In this document: one piece after another, positions 35,391-44,792 of the stretch | How positions within the stretch are numbered: the first letter of the stretch is position 1 | Layout of the letters: each line of letters opens with the position of its first letter | Source of the DNA: Streptomyces sp. TRM68367 | GTDB taxonomy: Bacteria; Actinomycetota; Actinomycetes; Streptomycetales; Streptomycetaceae | Assembly: GCF_014495685.1 (NCBI RefSeq) | Contig: NZ_JACTVI010000011.1 | Span: 1-64,000, forward strand | Length of the DNA: 64,000 nt | Direction: 5' to 3' | Position numbers and translations under genes: made by a program | The notes under the pieces: generated by a model | The model's input: only the letters and a program-made list of their open reading frames with translations | Told to the model about the DNA's origin: nothing | The model's database searches: none

Positions 35391-37829
35391 ATGGCACAGG
35401 GCACGGTCCAGGTGACGCACACCGGTACTTCGCGGTGGCGGCGCCGCACAGGTGAGTATGCATCGCTCGCCGCCGCCCTGGAGGCCGCGGCGGACGGTGA
35501 CGTCCTCACCATCGCCCCCGGCACCTACCGGGAGAACCTCGTGGTGCAGCGGGCGGTGACCCTGCGCGGCCCCGACGGCTCGCCCGGCTCGGTGCGCCTC
35601 GCGCCCATGGACGGGGTGCCGCTGACCGTGCGCGCCTCGGCCGTGGTGCAGGACCTGCACGTGGAGGGCCAGGACGCGGCCGCGCCGGCCCTGCTGGTCG
35701 AGGAGGGCACGCCGGAACTGCGGGACGTGCGGGTCGTGACCCGGTCCGCGGCCGGGATCGAGGTGCGCGGCAGCGCCCGGCCGACGGCCCGCCGCTGCAC
35801 CGTGGACAATCCGGCGGGCATCGGCATCGCCGTACTCGACGGCGCGGGCGGGGTGTTCGAGGACTGCGAGGTCGTCGCGGCCGGGCAGGCGGGCGTCGCG
35901 GTACGCGGCGGCGCCCACCCCCGCCTGGAGCGCTGCCGGGTGCACCACGCCTCGGGTGTGGGCCTGTCGGCGACCGGGGAGAACTCCGCGCTGGAAGCGG
36001 TGGGTTGCGAGGTCTACGAGGTCCGGGGCAGCGGTGTGCAGATCACCGGCCGGGCCACCGCGCACCTCACCGACTGCGATGTGCACCGCACCACGACCGA
36101 CGGCGTCACGCTCGACACGGACGCCGTCCTCACGCTCGCCGACTGCCGGATCCACGACATCCCGGAGAACGCGGTCGACCTGCGCTCCCGCTCCGTGCTC
36201 ACCCTGACGCGCACCAGCGTGCGGCAGTTCGGGCGCAACGGCCTGTCCGTATGGGACCCGGGCACGCGCGTGGACGCCAACCAGTGCGAGATCTTCGACA
36301 GCACGGGCGACTACCCGGCCGTGTGGGTCAGCGACGGCGCCACCGCGGTGCTCGACTCCTGCCGGGTGCACGACGTGCCGGACGCGCTGTTCGTCCTGGA
36401 CCGGGGCTCGCGCGCGGACGTCGTCGACAGTGACCTGTCCCAGGTGCGCAACACGGCCGTGTCGGTGAGCGACGGCGCCACCGCGCAGCTCGACGACTGC
36501 CGCATCCGGGACGCGGCGACGGGCGCCTGGTTCCGCGACCACGGCAGCGGCGGCACCCTCAACAACTGCACCCTGGACGGCACCCAGACCGGCGTGATCG
36601 TCACCAAGGGCGCCGACCCCACCGTCGAACGCTGCACCATCGACTCCCCCTCCGAGGCCGGGGTCTACGTGTCGGCCGGAGGCCGCGGCAGCTTCCTGAA
36701 CTGCCGGGTGACGGGCAGCGGCGGCTACGGCTTCCACGTGATCGACGGCAGCCGTACGACACTGCGCAAGTGCCGTACGGAGCGCTGCGCGCGCGGTGGG
36801 TACGAGTTCGCGGACGGCGGGCCGGACACCGGGGCAGGCACCGGCCCGCTGGTCGAGGACTGCACCAGTGACGAGAGCGCCGGTCTGCGCCCGCCCGTGG
36901 CCCGCGAGACGGCCGTACAGACGGCGAGCCCCTCCCCCGGCCTGCTGGGCGCGATCCCCGGCCAGCGCACCACCGAGCAGGAGCCCCTGGTGGCCGCCGC
37001 GGAGCCGCAGGAGCCGGTGCGTACGTCCAAGGCCGTGCTCGGCGAACTGGACGCGCTGGTGGGCCTGGAGAGCGTCAAGCGCGAGGTGCGGGCGCTGACC
37101 GACATGATCGAAGTGGGCCGACGCCGGCGGCAGGCGGGTCTCAAGGCGGCATCCGTCAAGCGCCATCTGGTGTTCACCGGCTCCCCCGGCACCGGCAAGA
37201 CGACGGTCGCCCGCCTCTACGGCGAGATCCTCGCCTCCCTCGGTGTGCTGGACAAGGGCCACCTGGTCGAGGTGTCCCGGGTCGACCTGGTCGGCGAGCA
37301 CATCGGCTCGACGGCGATCCGCACGCAGGAGGCGTTCGAGAGGGCGCGCGGCGGCGTGCTCTTCATCGACGAGGCGTACGCGCTGTCGCCGGAGGACTCG
37401 GGCCGGGACTTCGGCCGGGAGGCCATCGACACGCTGGTGAAGCTGATGGAGGACCACCGGGACGCGGTCGTGGTGATCGTCGCGGGGTACACCGCGGAGA
37501 TGGAGCGCTTCCTGTCGGTCAACCCGGGCGTGGCCTCCCGTTTCTCACGGACCATCACCTTCAGCGACTACGGCCCCGAGGAGCTGCTCAGGATCGTGGA
37601 GCAGCAGGCCGAGGAGCACGAGTACCGGCTCGCGACGGGCACCGGGGAGGCGCTGCTGAAGTACTTCACAGCGATCCCCAAGGGCCCCGCGTTCGGCAAC
37701 GGCCGCACCTCCCGGCAGACCTTCGAGGCCATGGTGGAACGGCATGCGAGCCGGGTCGCCCAGGTCGACGAACCGAGCACGGACGACCTGACCCTGCTCT
37801 ACGCCGAGGACCTGCCCGAGCTGCCCTGA
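35391..37829 (+). CDS. Right-handed beta-helix / CbxX-type AAA+ ATPase fusion
   Basis: 812 residues. Residues about 20-500 are successive parallel beta-helix coils of about 22-24 residues (recurring patterns such as GIEVRGSARPTARRCTV, GVAVRGGAHPRLERCRV, GVQITGRATAHLTDCDV, AVSVSDGATAQLDDCRI). A linker leads to a CbxX/CfxQ AAA+ domain: Walker A GSPGTGKTT near 598, Walker B GVLFIDEAY near 657, and ASRFSRTITF as arginine-finger region. Related AAA+ domains occur in EccA of type VII secretion and in Rubisco activases. A cytoplasmic remodelling ATPase with a beta-helix recognition platform is the likeliest design. ATG 35391 is used. The last 31 bases overlap the convergent hydrolase gene. Confidence 0.9.
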   Translation: MAQGTVQVTHTGTSRWRRRTGEYASLAAALEAAADGDVLTIAPGTYRENLVVQRAVTLRGPDGSPGSVRLAPMDGVPLTVRASAVVQDLHVEGQDAAAPALLVEEGTPELRDVRVVTRSAAGIEVRGSARPTARRCTVDNPAGIGIAVLDGAGGVFEDCEVVAAGQAGVAVRGGAHPRLERCRVHHASGVGLSATGENSALEAVGCEVYEVRGSGVQITGRATAHLTDCDVHRTTTDGVTLDTDAVLTLADCRIHDIPENAVDLRSRSVLTLTRTSVRQFGRNGLSVWDPGTRVDANQCEIFDSTGDYPAVWVSDGATAVLDSCRVHDVPDALFVLDRGSRADVVDSDLSQVRNTAVSVSDGATAQLDDCRIRDAATGAWFRDHGSGGTLNNCTLDGTQTGVIVTKGADPTVERCTIDSPSEAGVYVSAGGRGSFLNCRVTGSGGYGFHVIDGSRTTLRKCRTERCARGGYEFADGGPDTGAGTGPLVEDCTSDESAGLRPPVARETAVQTASPSPGLLGAIPGQRTTEQEPLVAAAEPQEPVRTSKAVLGELDALVGLESVKREVRALTDMIEVGRRRRQAGLKAASVKRHLVFTGSPGTGKTTVARLYGEILASLGVLDKGHLVEVSRVDLVGEHIGSTAIRTQEAFERARGGVLFIDEAYALSPEDSGRDFGREAIDTLVKLMEDHRDAVVVIVAGYTAEMERFLSVNPGVASRFSRTITFSDYGPEELLRIVEQQAEEHEYRLATGTGEALLKYFTAIPKGPAFGNGRTSRQTFEAMVERHASRVAQVDEPSTDDLTLLYAEDLPELP

Positions 37830-40309
37830 GGCTCCGGCTCGGGACCGGACGGCTCAGGGGCCACCACCGAGACGGACGGCTCGTTCGCATCCGGGCCTGA
37901 GCGCTCCTTTGCTTCGGGGCCGGGCGGTTCGCTGACCTCCGGTCCGGGCCGTTCCGTCACGTCCGGCCCGGGCGCTTCCTCGCCGGGGTGCGGCTCGGTG
38001 TGGCGTGGCGCCGGTAGCCCAGGGCGCAGGCGGGCCAGCAGCCGCTGTCGTTCCTCGGCGAAGGCGGGGTCGGCCTGGTAGTCGGAGTGTCCGAGGATGG
38101 GTGCGGGCAGCGGATGCAGTTCGGTACGGCCGTACGCCAGTGGGTCTTTCAGGGCCGGGCGGTCGACTGCGGGGCCGCAGTCGCCGGGCAGGCGGACGGG
38201 GCCGCCGATGGGGTCGGTGTCCCGGTAGAGGTTGCGCCAGCAGTCGACTTCGTGGTGCAGGGAGCTGAGTGCGGCGGGGCCGAAGTGGGCCGGGAACCAG
38301 CGGCCGTACAGGCGCTCCAGTGGGGAGCCGTAGGTCAGCAGCGCGACCCGTTTACGGGCGGAGGGGGCCAGTTGCCAGGCCGCGGCGGCGGCCAGGACGC
38401 TGCCCTGCGAGTGTCCGGAGATGACCAGCCGCCCGCCGGTGACGCGGGTCCAGGTCACCATCCGCCAGGTCAGGTCGGGCACCGCGCGCTCGGCGTAGCA
38501 GGGCGGGGCGAAGGGGTGGGCGGCGCGTGGCCAGAAGGTGCCGACGTCCCACAGGATGCCGATGGTGCGTCGTGCGGAGGCGTCTTTGTAGGCGCGCCGG
38601 CCCCAGGTGACGAACAGGAGGAAGCCGAGTCCGATCAGCCAGGAGCCCAGCGCCTGGGCGGTCTGCGCGGCGCCGTGCACGATCGCGTAGGTGCCCCGCG
38701 CGGCCTCACCCGGCGTCCGGCCGGTCAGCTGGGCGCCGGCGAGCGCGCCGGTGCCCAGCAGCAGGGTGGTGGCGGAGGTGACGGCGAGCAGGAGGGGAGC
38801 CCGGTCGGTGAGAGTGGCCAGGGCGCGGGCCAGGGCGATGGCGCGGGTGCGTGCGCTGTCCGCGGGCTCGCCCGGGTAGTCGTGTTCCACGCTGGCGCGT
38901 GCGGCGCGGGCCAGCCGCCAGGCGCGCCGGGCCAGCCACCCGCCCAGTACCAGCAGGACGACGAGCAGCGGCGGGATCACGGAGGCCTGCCAGGTCAGCA
39001 GGACCGGCGGTCCGGGCATCGACGTGCCGGGGCCGTCCAGCCAGTCGGACACCCGCTGGGCCACCCCGCCGGACATCACCGCGCCCAGCGCGCAGGCCAG
39101 CATCGCGACCGCGGGCCCGCCCAGGCCGCGCACGGCCGCGCGCGGATCCGGCTGGGCGCGGTGCAGGACATGGGCGGCCCCGGCCAGGGCGATCACGATC
39201 AGGCCCTGGACCAGGGCGATGCCGCCGAAGGTCGCGTCTCCCGGCAGCCGGCCCGCCGACTCCCAGCCCGGCCGCTCCCACCCCGCGTACAGCAGCGTCA
39301 GGGCGAGCAGGACCAGGGCGGCGAGCGGCAGCCGTCGTACGAGGTGCCGGTCGAGTTCCTGATCCAGGTGCCTCTCGCTGCGGCCCCGGCGGCAGACCAC
39401 CCACACCACGCCGACCGCGCCGGCCACCAGCGCGGCGATCAGGAGCCAGCCCAGGGCCTCGAGCACCCTCGGGCCGCCGGGCGCGCGGTCGAAGCGGGCG
39501 GCCGGGGTGCCCACCGCAGCGGCGACCGTGAGCAGCCCGGCGCCGGTGTGGGCGGCACGCAGCCGGGCCACCAGGCGGCGTCCGTACCAGAAGCCGGGCC
39601 GGCCCAGAGCGGTGTGACCGGTGTCCCCGTCGGGCTCGAGCTCGCGGGCCAGCGGCTGCTGGGACTCATACGCGCTCCAGGTGCGCAGGGACAGGTACCA
39701 GAGCAGCCCGGTCAGGGCCAGCGGCACCAGGGCGGCGAGGGCGAGCCGGCGGCCGGGCGCGCTCCACCAGCCGCCGTCCGAGACCACGGGGGAGAGGAAA
39801 CCCAGCCAGGAGTGCTGCTCGGCACACGCGCGCGTGCCCGCACACTGCCAGGCCGCCAGATCCAGCGCCACCTCGCAGGCAGCCGCGACCAGCAACACGG
39901 TCAGGGTCAGCCCGGCCAGCCGCACCAGCAGCCCGTACAGGCGCACCGTACGTGTGCGGCCGCGCGCGGCGGGGCGCATCCAGTGGGCGAGGTTGACCAC
40001 CATGAACGGCAGCAGTAACAGCCACAGGGCGCGGGTGCCGTTGCCGGAGGTGAGGTTGCACCACACATACGCCTCCGGCACCGGCCCGCCCCGGCGCTCC
40101 GCACGCGGCCCGCTCTCCGCGTCCACGTCGTCCGCCCGGCGGAAGACGGCCGCCGTGTCATCGCCGGTGACCCGCACCGTGCGCGGATCGCCCAGCATCT
40201 CCTGAGGCGTGGTCCCACCCACACCGTGGACGAGCAGTTCCAGGGCGGCTGCGGTTGGCCCGGGCCGCGTGACCGGGTTGTCCGGCTCACCTTTCAAGGC
40301 ACTCTTCAC
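37799..40309 (-). CDS. Large polytopic membrane protein with lipase-like serine hydrolase motifs
   Basis: 836 residues. The N-terminus has a hydrolase-like LLVHGVGGTTP (oxyanion-type HG near residue 28). About 10-12 transmembrane helices follow. The soluble region carries the nucleophile elbow GRLVISGHSQGSVLAAAAAW (GHSQG near residue 628) and LTYGSPLERLYGRWFP, like alpha/beta hydrolases. The tail is low-complexity Pro/Glu/Ser (GPEVSEPPGPEAKERSGP). GTG 40309 is preferred (GGGGAG about 10 bases upstream); longer frames are Arg/Pro-rich. The stop end overlaps the AAA+ gene by 31 bp. It could be a membrane esterase; its substrate is unknown. Confidence 0.82.
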   Translation of the reverse strand: MKSALKGEPDNPVTRPGPTAAALELLVHGVGGTTPQEMLGDPRTVRVTGDDTAAVFRRADDVDAESGPRAERRGGPVPEAYVWCNLTSGNGTRALWLLLLPFMVVNLAHWMRPAARGRTRTVRLYGLLVRLAGLTLTVLLVAAACEVALDLAAWQCAGTRACAEQHSWLGFLSPVVSDGGWWSAPGRRLALAALVPLALTGLLWYLSLRTWSAYESQQPLARELEPDGDTGHTALGRPGFWYGRRLVARLRAAHTGAGLLTVAAAVGTPAARFDRAPGGPRVLEALGWLLIAALVAGAVGVVWVVCRRGRSERHLDQELDRHLVRRLPLAALVLLALTLLYAGWERPGWESAGRLPGDATFGGIALVQGLIVIALAGAAHVLHRAQPDPRAAVRGLGGPAVAMLACALGAVMSGGVAQRVSDWLDGPGTSMPGPPVLLTWQASVIPPLLVVLLVLGGWLARRAWRLARAARASVEHDYPGEPADSARTRAIALARALATLTDRAPLLLAVTSATTLLLGTGALAGAQLTGRTPGEAARGTYAIVHGAAQTAQALGSWLIGLGFLLFVTWGRRAYKDASARRTIGILWDVGTFWPRAAHPFAPPCYAERAVPDLTWRMVTWTRVTGGRLVISGHSQGSVLAAAAAWQLAPSARKRVALLTYGSPLERLYGRWFPAHFGPAALSSLHHEVDCWRNLYRDTDPIGGPVRLPGDCGPAVDRPALKDPLAYGRTELHPLPAPILGHSDYQADPAFAEERQRLLARLRPGLPAPRHTEPHPGEEAPGPDVTERPGPEVSEPPGPEAKERSGPDANEPSVSVVAPEPSGPEPEPQGSSGRSSA

Positions 40310-40635
40310 TGTTTCGCACTCCCCCGTGACATGCCATCGGCTTTGTCCGTGCGCGCACCAAGGATCTCCCCTCCGGGCGCATCGCACACCCCTCGTCACG
40401 GAATCTCCCCGATCCGGGTGACAGGCGGGGCACGGATGAGGCGCAGGTGACGTGTGCGCGACGGGCGGGTAGTGGCGCGACCGGTGCCCGGGCGTGAAAG
40501 GATGGGACGACCGCGCGCCGGGGCGGGACAATGGACTTGTCGACCGGCGTCCCACCTGCCCGAGCGGAGTCGGGAGCGCGGAGACGGTGCGCAGGGCGTG
40601 TCGGACGGCTTTGAGGCGAAAGGACCGGAGCGTAC
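40310..40635. other. 326-bp divergent intergenic region
   Basis: It separates the membrane hydrolase (leftward) and the DeoR gene (rightward). Frames here look non-coding. No strong inverted repeat or canonical promoter pair was recognised. Confidence 0.45.
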
Positions 40636-41466
40636 GTGAGCGAGACTCAGAACCTCCTCGCGGAGCAGCGGCGCGCCCTGATCCTCGACGAGGTCCGGCG
40701 CCGGGGCGGGGTCCGCGTCAACGAGCTCACCCGCAAACTCGGCGTGTCGGACATGACGGTCCGCCGCGACCTCGACGCGCTCGCCCGGCAGGGCGTGCTG
40801 GAGAAGGTGCACGGCGGTGCGGTGCCGGTGGTCGAGGCGAGCACGCACGAACCCGGCTTCGAGGCCAAGTCGGGCCTGGAGCTGACCGCCAAGGAGGACA
40901 TCGCGCGGGCGGCGGCCAAGCTGGTCGCGCCGGGCGCAGCGATCGCCCTGTCGGGCGGTACGACGACGTACGCACTGGCGCAGCAGCTGCTCGACGTGCC
41001 GGATCTGACGGTGGTCACGAACTCGGTGCGGGTGGCCGACGTCTTCCACGCGGCGCAGCGCACCTCGGGCCCGCGGCAGGGCGCGGCCACGGTCGTGCTG
41101 ACCGGCGGGGTGCGCACGCCGTCGGACTCGCTGGTGGGCCCGGTTGCCGACCAGGCGATCGCGGCGCTCCACTTCGACGTGCTGTTCCTCGGCGTGCACG
41201 GCGTATCGGTGGAGGCCGGTCTGTCGACGCCGAACCTCGCGGAGGCCGAGACGAACCGGCGGCTGGTGCAGTCGGCCCGGCGGGTCGTGGTGGTCGCCGA
41301 CCACACCAAGTGGGGCACCGTGGGCCTGAGTTCCTTCGCGGCGCTGGAACAGGTGGACACCTGGGTGACCGACGCCGGCCTGCCCGCCGAGGCCCGCGCC
41401 GAGAGCTCGGAGCATCTGCCGCAGCTGGTGGTGGCGGGCGAGCAGGAGAGCGAGGTCGTCGGCTGA
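40636..41466 (+). CDS. DeoR-family transcriptional regulator
   Basis: 276 residues. The N-terminal DeoR helix-turn-helix (QRRALILDEVRRRGGVRVNELTRKLGVSDMTVRRDLDAL split over the first ~45 residues) is followed by the GxGGTT-type sugar-phosphate-binding fold: ALSGGTTTYALAQQLLD, VVTNSVRVADVF, VLTGGVRTPSDSLVGP, FLGVHGVSVEAGLSTPN, VVVADHTKWG. GTG 40636 starts the product. Orientation away from the membrane hydrolase and lack of an adjacent sugar operon leave its target unclear; it may act in trans on carbohydrate genes. Confidence 0.92.
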   Translation: MSETQNLLAEQRRALILDEVRRRGGVRVNELTRKLGVSDMTVRRDLDALARQGVLEKVHGGAVPVVEASTHEPGFEAKSGLELTAKEDIARAAAKLVAPGAAIALSGGTTTYALAQQLLDVPDLTVVTNSVRVADVFHAAQRTSGPRQGAATVVLTGGVRTPSDSLVGPVADQAIAALHFDVLFLGVHGVSVEAGLSTPNLAEAETNRRLVQSARRVVVVADHTKWGTVGLSSFAALEQVDTWVTDAGLPAEARAESSEHLPQLVVAGEQESEVVG

Positions 41467-41589
41467 CCTCCGGGGCGGCTGACCTCCGCCTCATCTGATC
41501 TGCGCCCTCAGGAGGGGCAGACATCTGACGGGCCGCCAGCTAGGGTGACGCTGCCGGTCATCGGCGCCGCCGTGAAGGGGGCTTCGTCC

Positions 41590-42060
41590 ATGGCTCACCG
41601 TCTGCGTCCGGAGGGGCTCGACTTCGTCGAGCGCGCGCCCGTGCGGTTCGTCTTCGCGCGGAAGATCTCCGCCCCGCCCGAGACCGTCTACCGTGCCCTG
41701 GCCGATGACGTGCCCGGCTGGGCAGAGTGGTTCTCCCAGGTGGCCTCCGCCCGGCCGCTCGACGGCGACGCGGGGCGCGAGGTCCGCCTCAAAGGTGGCG
41801 TCCGGTTCCAGGAGTCGATCATCGCTTCCAAGGAGCCCGAGGTGTACGCCTACCGCGTCGACGTCACCAACGCGCCGGGAGCCCGCGCGCTCGTCGAGGA
41901 GTGGCGGCTCGCCCCGGCCGGCACCGGCACCCGCGTGCAGTGGACCTTCGCCACCGACGGGACACCGGCGTTCCGGTTGATGATGAAGCCGTTCCGCGCG
42001 GCCCAGGCACGGGCCTTCCGGGACGCCGTCACGGCGCTGGACCGGCGCCTGGCCGCGTAA
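41590..42060 (+). CDS. SRPBCC/polyketide-cyclase-like protein
   Basis: 156 residues with the START/SRPBCC fold pattern: FVFARKISAPPETVYRALAD, VPGWAEWFSQVASARPLDG, VTNAPGARALVEEWRLAPAG, TRVQWTFATDG and a C-terminal helix AAQARAFRDAVTALDRRL. Such proteins bind hydrophobic ligands in a deep pocket; no specific ligand is indicated. ATG 41590 follows GAAGGGG. It follows the DeoR gene by 123 bp and converges with the Cds1-like gene (19-bp gap). Confidence 0.87.
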   Translation: MAHRLRPEGLDFVERAPVRFVFARKISAPPETVYRALADDVPGWAEWFSQVASARPLDGDAGREVRLKGGVRFQESIIASKEPEVYAYRVDVTNAPGARALVEEWRLAPAGTGTRVQWTFATDGTPAFRLMMKPFRAAQARAFRDAVTALDRRLAA

Positions 42061-42079
42061 AGGCTAATGCTCTGTGCCC

Positions 42080-43204
42080 TCAGTCGGGCCAGACGCCCGT
42101 CGCGAGGAGCGTCTCGATCGCCGCCGTGTACGGCGTGATGTCCAGGCCCTGCCCGGCAAGCCACCCGTCCGAGTAGTACTTGTCGAGGTAACGGTCCCCC
42201 GGGTCGCACAGCAGTGTCACCACGCTCCCCTGCCGTCCCTCGGCCACCATCTCGGCGACGATCTTCAGCGCGCTCCACAGGCCGGTGCCGGTCGAGCCGC
42301 CCGCCTTGCGGCCGATGGCCTGCTCCAGGGCCCGTACGGCGGCGACGCTGGCCGCGTCCGGCACCTTCATCATCCGGTCGACGGCGCCGGGCACGAAGCT
42401 CGGTTCCATGCGGGGCCGGCCGATGCCCTCGATGCGGGAGCCGCAGTCGCAGGTGACGTCCGGGTCGCCGGTGGTCCAGCCCTCGAAGAAACACGAGTTC
42501 TCCGGGTCGGCCACGCAGATACGGGTGTCGTACTGCATGTAGTGGACGTAGCGTGCGAGGGTCGCCGAGGTACCGCCGGTGCCGGCCGTGGCGACGATCC
42601 ACGCGGGCTCCGGGTACCGCTCCAACTTCAGCTGGCGGAAGATGGATTCGGCGATGTTGTTGTTGCCGCGCCAGTCCGTGGCCCGCTCGGCGTAGGTGAA
42701 CTGGTCCATGTAGTGGCCGCCGGTCTCCACCGCGAGGCGGGCCGACTCCTCGTACATCTTCCGCGGGTCGTCCACGAAGTGACACCGGCCGCCGTGGAAC
42801 TCGATGAGGCGGCACTTCTCGGCGCTCGTCGTGCGCGGCATGACGGCAATGAAGGGGACGCCGGTCAGTTTCGCGAAGTACGCCTCGGAGACGGCCGTGG
42901 AGCCGCTGGATGCCTCGATGACCGGGCGGCCCGGCCGGATCCAGCCGTTGCACAGGCCGTAGAGGAAGAGGGAGCGGGCGAGGCGGTGTTTGAGGCTGCC
43001 GGTCGGGTGCGTCGACTCGTCCTTCAGGTACAGGTCGATGCCCCACTTCTCCGGCAGTGGGAAGCGGAGCATGTGCGTGTCGGCCGAGCGGTTGGCGTCG
43101 GCCTGGACCCTGCGGACGGCTTCTTTCAGCCAGGCCCGGTAGGCGGGATCGGTGCGGTCGACGTCGAGGGTGACGCCGGGCCGGGTCTGCTGTGGGGTGG
43201 TCAC
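42080..43204 (-). CDS. PLP-dependent cysteine synthase/desulfhydrase family protein (Cds1-like)
   Basis: 374 residues of the fold-type II PLP family. The PLP lysine is in [13 protein letters not shown] at about residue 72, with the substrate loop [17 protein letters not shown] and the phosphate-binding stretch [16 protein letters not shown]. It is larger than CysK and carries extra cysteines ([18 protein letters not shown]) characteristic of the Cds1 group, which releases H2S and pyruvate from cysteine in mycobacteria. GTG 43204 has AAGGAG 7 bases upstream. A -10-like TATTAT lies upstream on this strand at 43258-43263. It appears monocistronic. Confidence 0.88.
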   Translation of the reverse strand: MTTPQQTRPGVTLDVDRTDPAYRAWLKEAVRRVQADANRSADTHMLRFPLPEKWGIDLYLKDESTHPTGSLKHRLARSLFLYGLCNGWIRPGRPVIEASSGSTAVSEAYFAKLTGVPFIAVMPRTTSAEKCRLIEFHGGRCHFVDDPRKMYEESARLAVETGGHYMDQFTYAERATDWRGNNNIAESIFRQLKLERYPEPAWIVATAGTGGTSATLARYVHYMQYDTRICVADPENSCFFEGWTTGDPDVTCDCGSRIEGIGRPRMEPSFVPGAVDRMMKVPDAASVAAVRALEQAIGRKAGGSTGTGLWSALKIVAEMVAEGRQGSVVTLLCDPGDRYLDKYYSDGWLAGQGLDITPYTAAIETLLATGVWPD

Positions 43205-43546
43205 GACGGGCTCCTTAGGCTGCGCGCCGACGGCGCGTCGCGCGGCCGACACCCCCGATAATAAGCACCTTTCGCACGCTTCTCACCTGCATAAACGTAC
43301 CTTTGAGCCCCCCAAAGCGCCCCCTGGGGCAGGCCTGGCGCAAGGGGGCGCGCAGCCTGGGGGGCGCATTCACGGGCGTGCACCGGGCGCCCCCGGTGAG
43401 GGGGTCGCGCTCGCTGTCGGGTGGGGGCAGACTGCACGGGGCGAGAACAAAGCCTCCACGCGGGGCACACTGGACCAGGACACGAACCGGTACGGCCCCA
43501 CGCGGAGCCGGCCGGTACACCGAGGCGCACAAGGGGGCGGGGTGGC
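43205..43546. other. 342-bp intergenic region
   Basis: An AT-rich stretch at 43255-43310 contains the -10-like TATTAT for the leftward Cds1-like gene and two similar elements ending accttt (43257-43272, 43291-43306). Further right are G/C runs and a 7-bp hairpin caccggg/cccggtg (43381-43398). No ORF is credible. Confidence 0.45.
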
Positions 43547-43870
43547 ATGGCCGAGCCGGAGTTCAGGGCCACGGGCGTGCGGATCGGGAAGCGGCTGCGC
43601 TCGCTCACCCGGGCCGGGCAGGTCCGGATCAGCGGCGGCAGGCTGGAGTTGCTGACCAGTTACGGCAGTGAGATAGACAGCGCGCCGGTGCAGGCGGTGC
43701 GCGCGTCCAAGCCCTGGTTCGGTACCGAGGACCGGGCGCTGGCCGACCTCAACGGCAAGCGGTACCTGCTGACCCTCGGCGAGCACGACCCCGCGCCGGG
43801 CGAGCCCGGGCCGCCGGCGGCTCGCCGGTTCATCGAGGCCGTACGCAAAGCGGCGGGCCGCGGCGGCTGA
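43547..43870 (+). CDS. Small conserved-looking hypothetical protein
   Basis: 107 residues, soluble, starting MAEPEFRATGVRIGKRLRSL, then a beta-rich portion (VRISGGRLELLTSYGSEIDSAP, VRASKPWFGTEDRALADLNG, KRYLLTLGE) and a C-terminal helix RRFIEAVRKAAG. The pattern is that of a small PH-like or SH3-like beta domain. I do not recognise a named family. A purine-rich AGGGGGCGGGG precedes ATG 43547. It lies 194 bp before the anti-sigma-type gene. Confidence 0.75.
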   Translation: MAEPEFRATGVRIGKRLRSLTRAGQVRISGGRLELLTSYGSEIDSAPVQAVRASKPWFGTEDRALADLNGKRYLLTLGEHDPAPGEPGPPAARRFIEAVRKAAGRGG

Positions 43871-44064
43871 ACGGACGCGAGTTGCGGTGCCGCACCCCCT
43901 GCGTCACTCTGGTCTCACGTCACTGAGGGTTTACCGGCGATAACGCTGCGAACCAGCCCGCCGGCCACGACAGCAGGCGGCAGTATCACGCAGGCGCCCT
44001 GCTGGATCCGAACTCCGTGTTCTTCCGGACGTCCTTCGGGACCTCACGTCGGGGAGTCGCAGCC

Positions 44065-44631
44065 GTGATCAGTAACCCGAGCAGGCACTGCACGGTGGAG
44101 CTCCAAGCCCTGCCGTCGCGGATCGGCCAGGTCCGCAGAATCGTCTCTGCGCAGTTGCGCTACTGGCATCTGGAGTCCCTGATAGACCGGGCCATGCTCG
44201 GTGTGACGGAGCTGTTGTCGAACGTCCACCGGCATGCCCAGCCCGACAAGACGTGCACCGTGGAGATCGAGTGGCTGCTCGACCGGCTCATGGTCTCGGT
44301 GCGCGACCACGATCCCCGGTTGCCGGTGGTGGGGGAGATCGAGGACATCGCGCCGCTGGCGACCTGCGGGCGGGGCCTTGCGATGGTGGCCGCGGTGAGC
44401 GAGACCTGGGGCGCGCGGCCGGACGGCGATTCCGGCAAGGTCGTGTGGTTCACGCTCCCCACACCCGCGGCGCCGCGGGCGAGTGCCGCCCGTCCTCCGC
44501 GGCGCGTGGCCGGTTTCGCCGAGGTCGGCCTCGCGGCCGACGGGCGCAGGCCCGAACCCGTTCCCGCCCGGTCCGCCGCCGACGGCCACCGGCCCGAACA
44601 CGCTCCCGCCCGGTCCGCCGTAGCAGGCTGA
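44065..44631 (+). CDS. Anti-sigma-factor-type histidine-kinase-like ATPase (RsbW/SpoIIAB class)
   Basis: 188 residues. The GHKL domain shows the N-box LGVTELLSNVHRHAQ, a G1-like VSVRDHDPRLP and the G2-like CGRGLAMVAAVSETWG. These single-domain ATPases bind or phosphorylate regulatory partners such as anti-anti-sigma factors and are very numerous in Streptomyces. The last ~40 residues are a low-complexity tail with a duplicated element (RRPEPVPARSAADG / HRPEHAPARSAVAG). GTG 44065 has GGGGAG upstream; an in-frame ATG 44017 is less likely. No sigma or anti-anti-sigma gene is beside it, so the partner is unknown. Confidence 0.85.
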   Translation: MISNPSRHCTVELQALPSRIGQVRRIVSAQLRYWHLESLIDRAMLGVTELLSNVHRHAQPDKTCTVEIEWLLDRLMVSVRDHDPRLPVVGEIEDIAPLATCGRGLAMVAAVSETWGARPDGDSGKVVWFTLPTPAAPRASAARPPRRVAGFAEVGLAADGRRPEPVPARSAADGHRPEHAPARSAVAG

Positions 44632-44651
44632 CCGGGCGGTGACCCGCTTGG

Positions 44652-44792
44652 ATGGCTCGGCCGCCTACGGGGCGCCTCAGCCGGTGTCGAGACGGCGATC
44701 GTGCTCAGCGCTTCGTGCCGTTCAATGGCTCGGTCGCCTACGGGCGCTTTCTGCCGGTGCCGAGAGCCCGATCGTGCTCAGTGCTTCGTGCC
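44652..44792. repeat. Two 68-bp imperfect direct repeats
   Basis: Copies at 44652-44719 and 44725-44792 share atggctcgg, cgcctacggg, the block gatcgtgctcag and cttcgtgcc. They lie in the gap between the convergent anti-sigma-type gene and the FtsX permease gene, and I see no coding potential. Confidence 0.72.

Noticed and set aside
35391..36900. Possible tandem DNA repeat or CRISPR-like array in the beta-helix gene
   Set aside because: The periodicity is at the protein level (22-24-residue coils) with diverged DNA; no identical repeat-spacer pattern.
35352..37457. 701-codon leftward frame opposite the beta-helix/AAA+ gene
   Set aside because: Shadow of the repetitive beta-helix coding sequence; the sense strand has Walker motifs.
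35391..37829. Type VII secretion EccA
   Set aside because: The AAA+ domain is similar, but the N-terminus is a beta-helix instead of EccA TPR repeats and no esx or ecc genes adjoin.
38087..40018. 643-codon rightward frame opposite the membrane hydrolase
   Set aside because: Gln/Gly/Ala-rich without domains, while the opposite strand encodes consistent helices.
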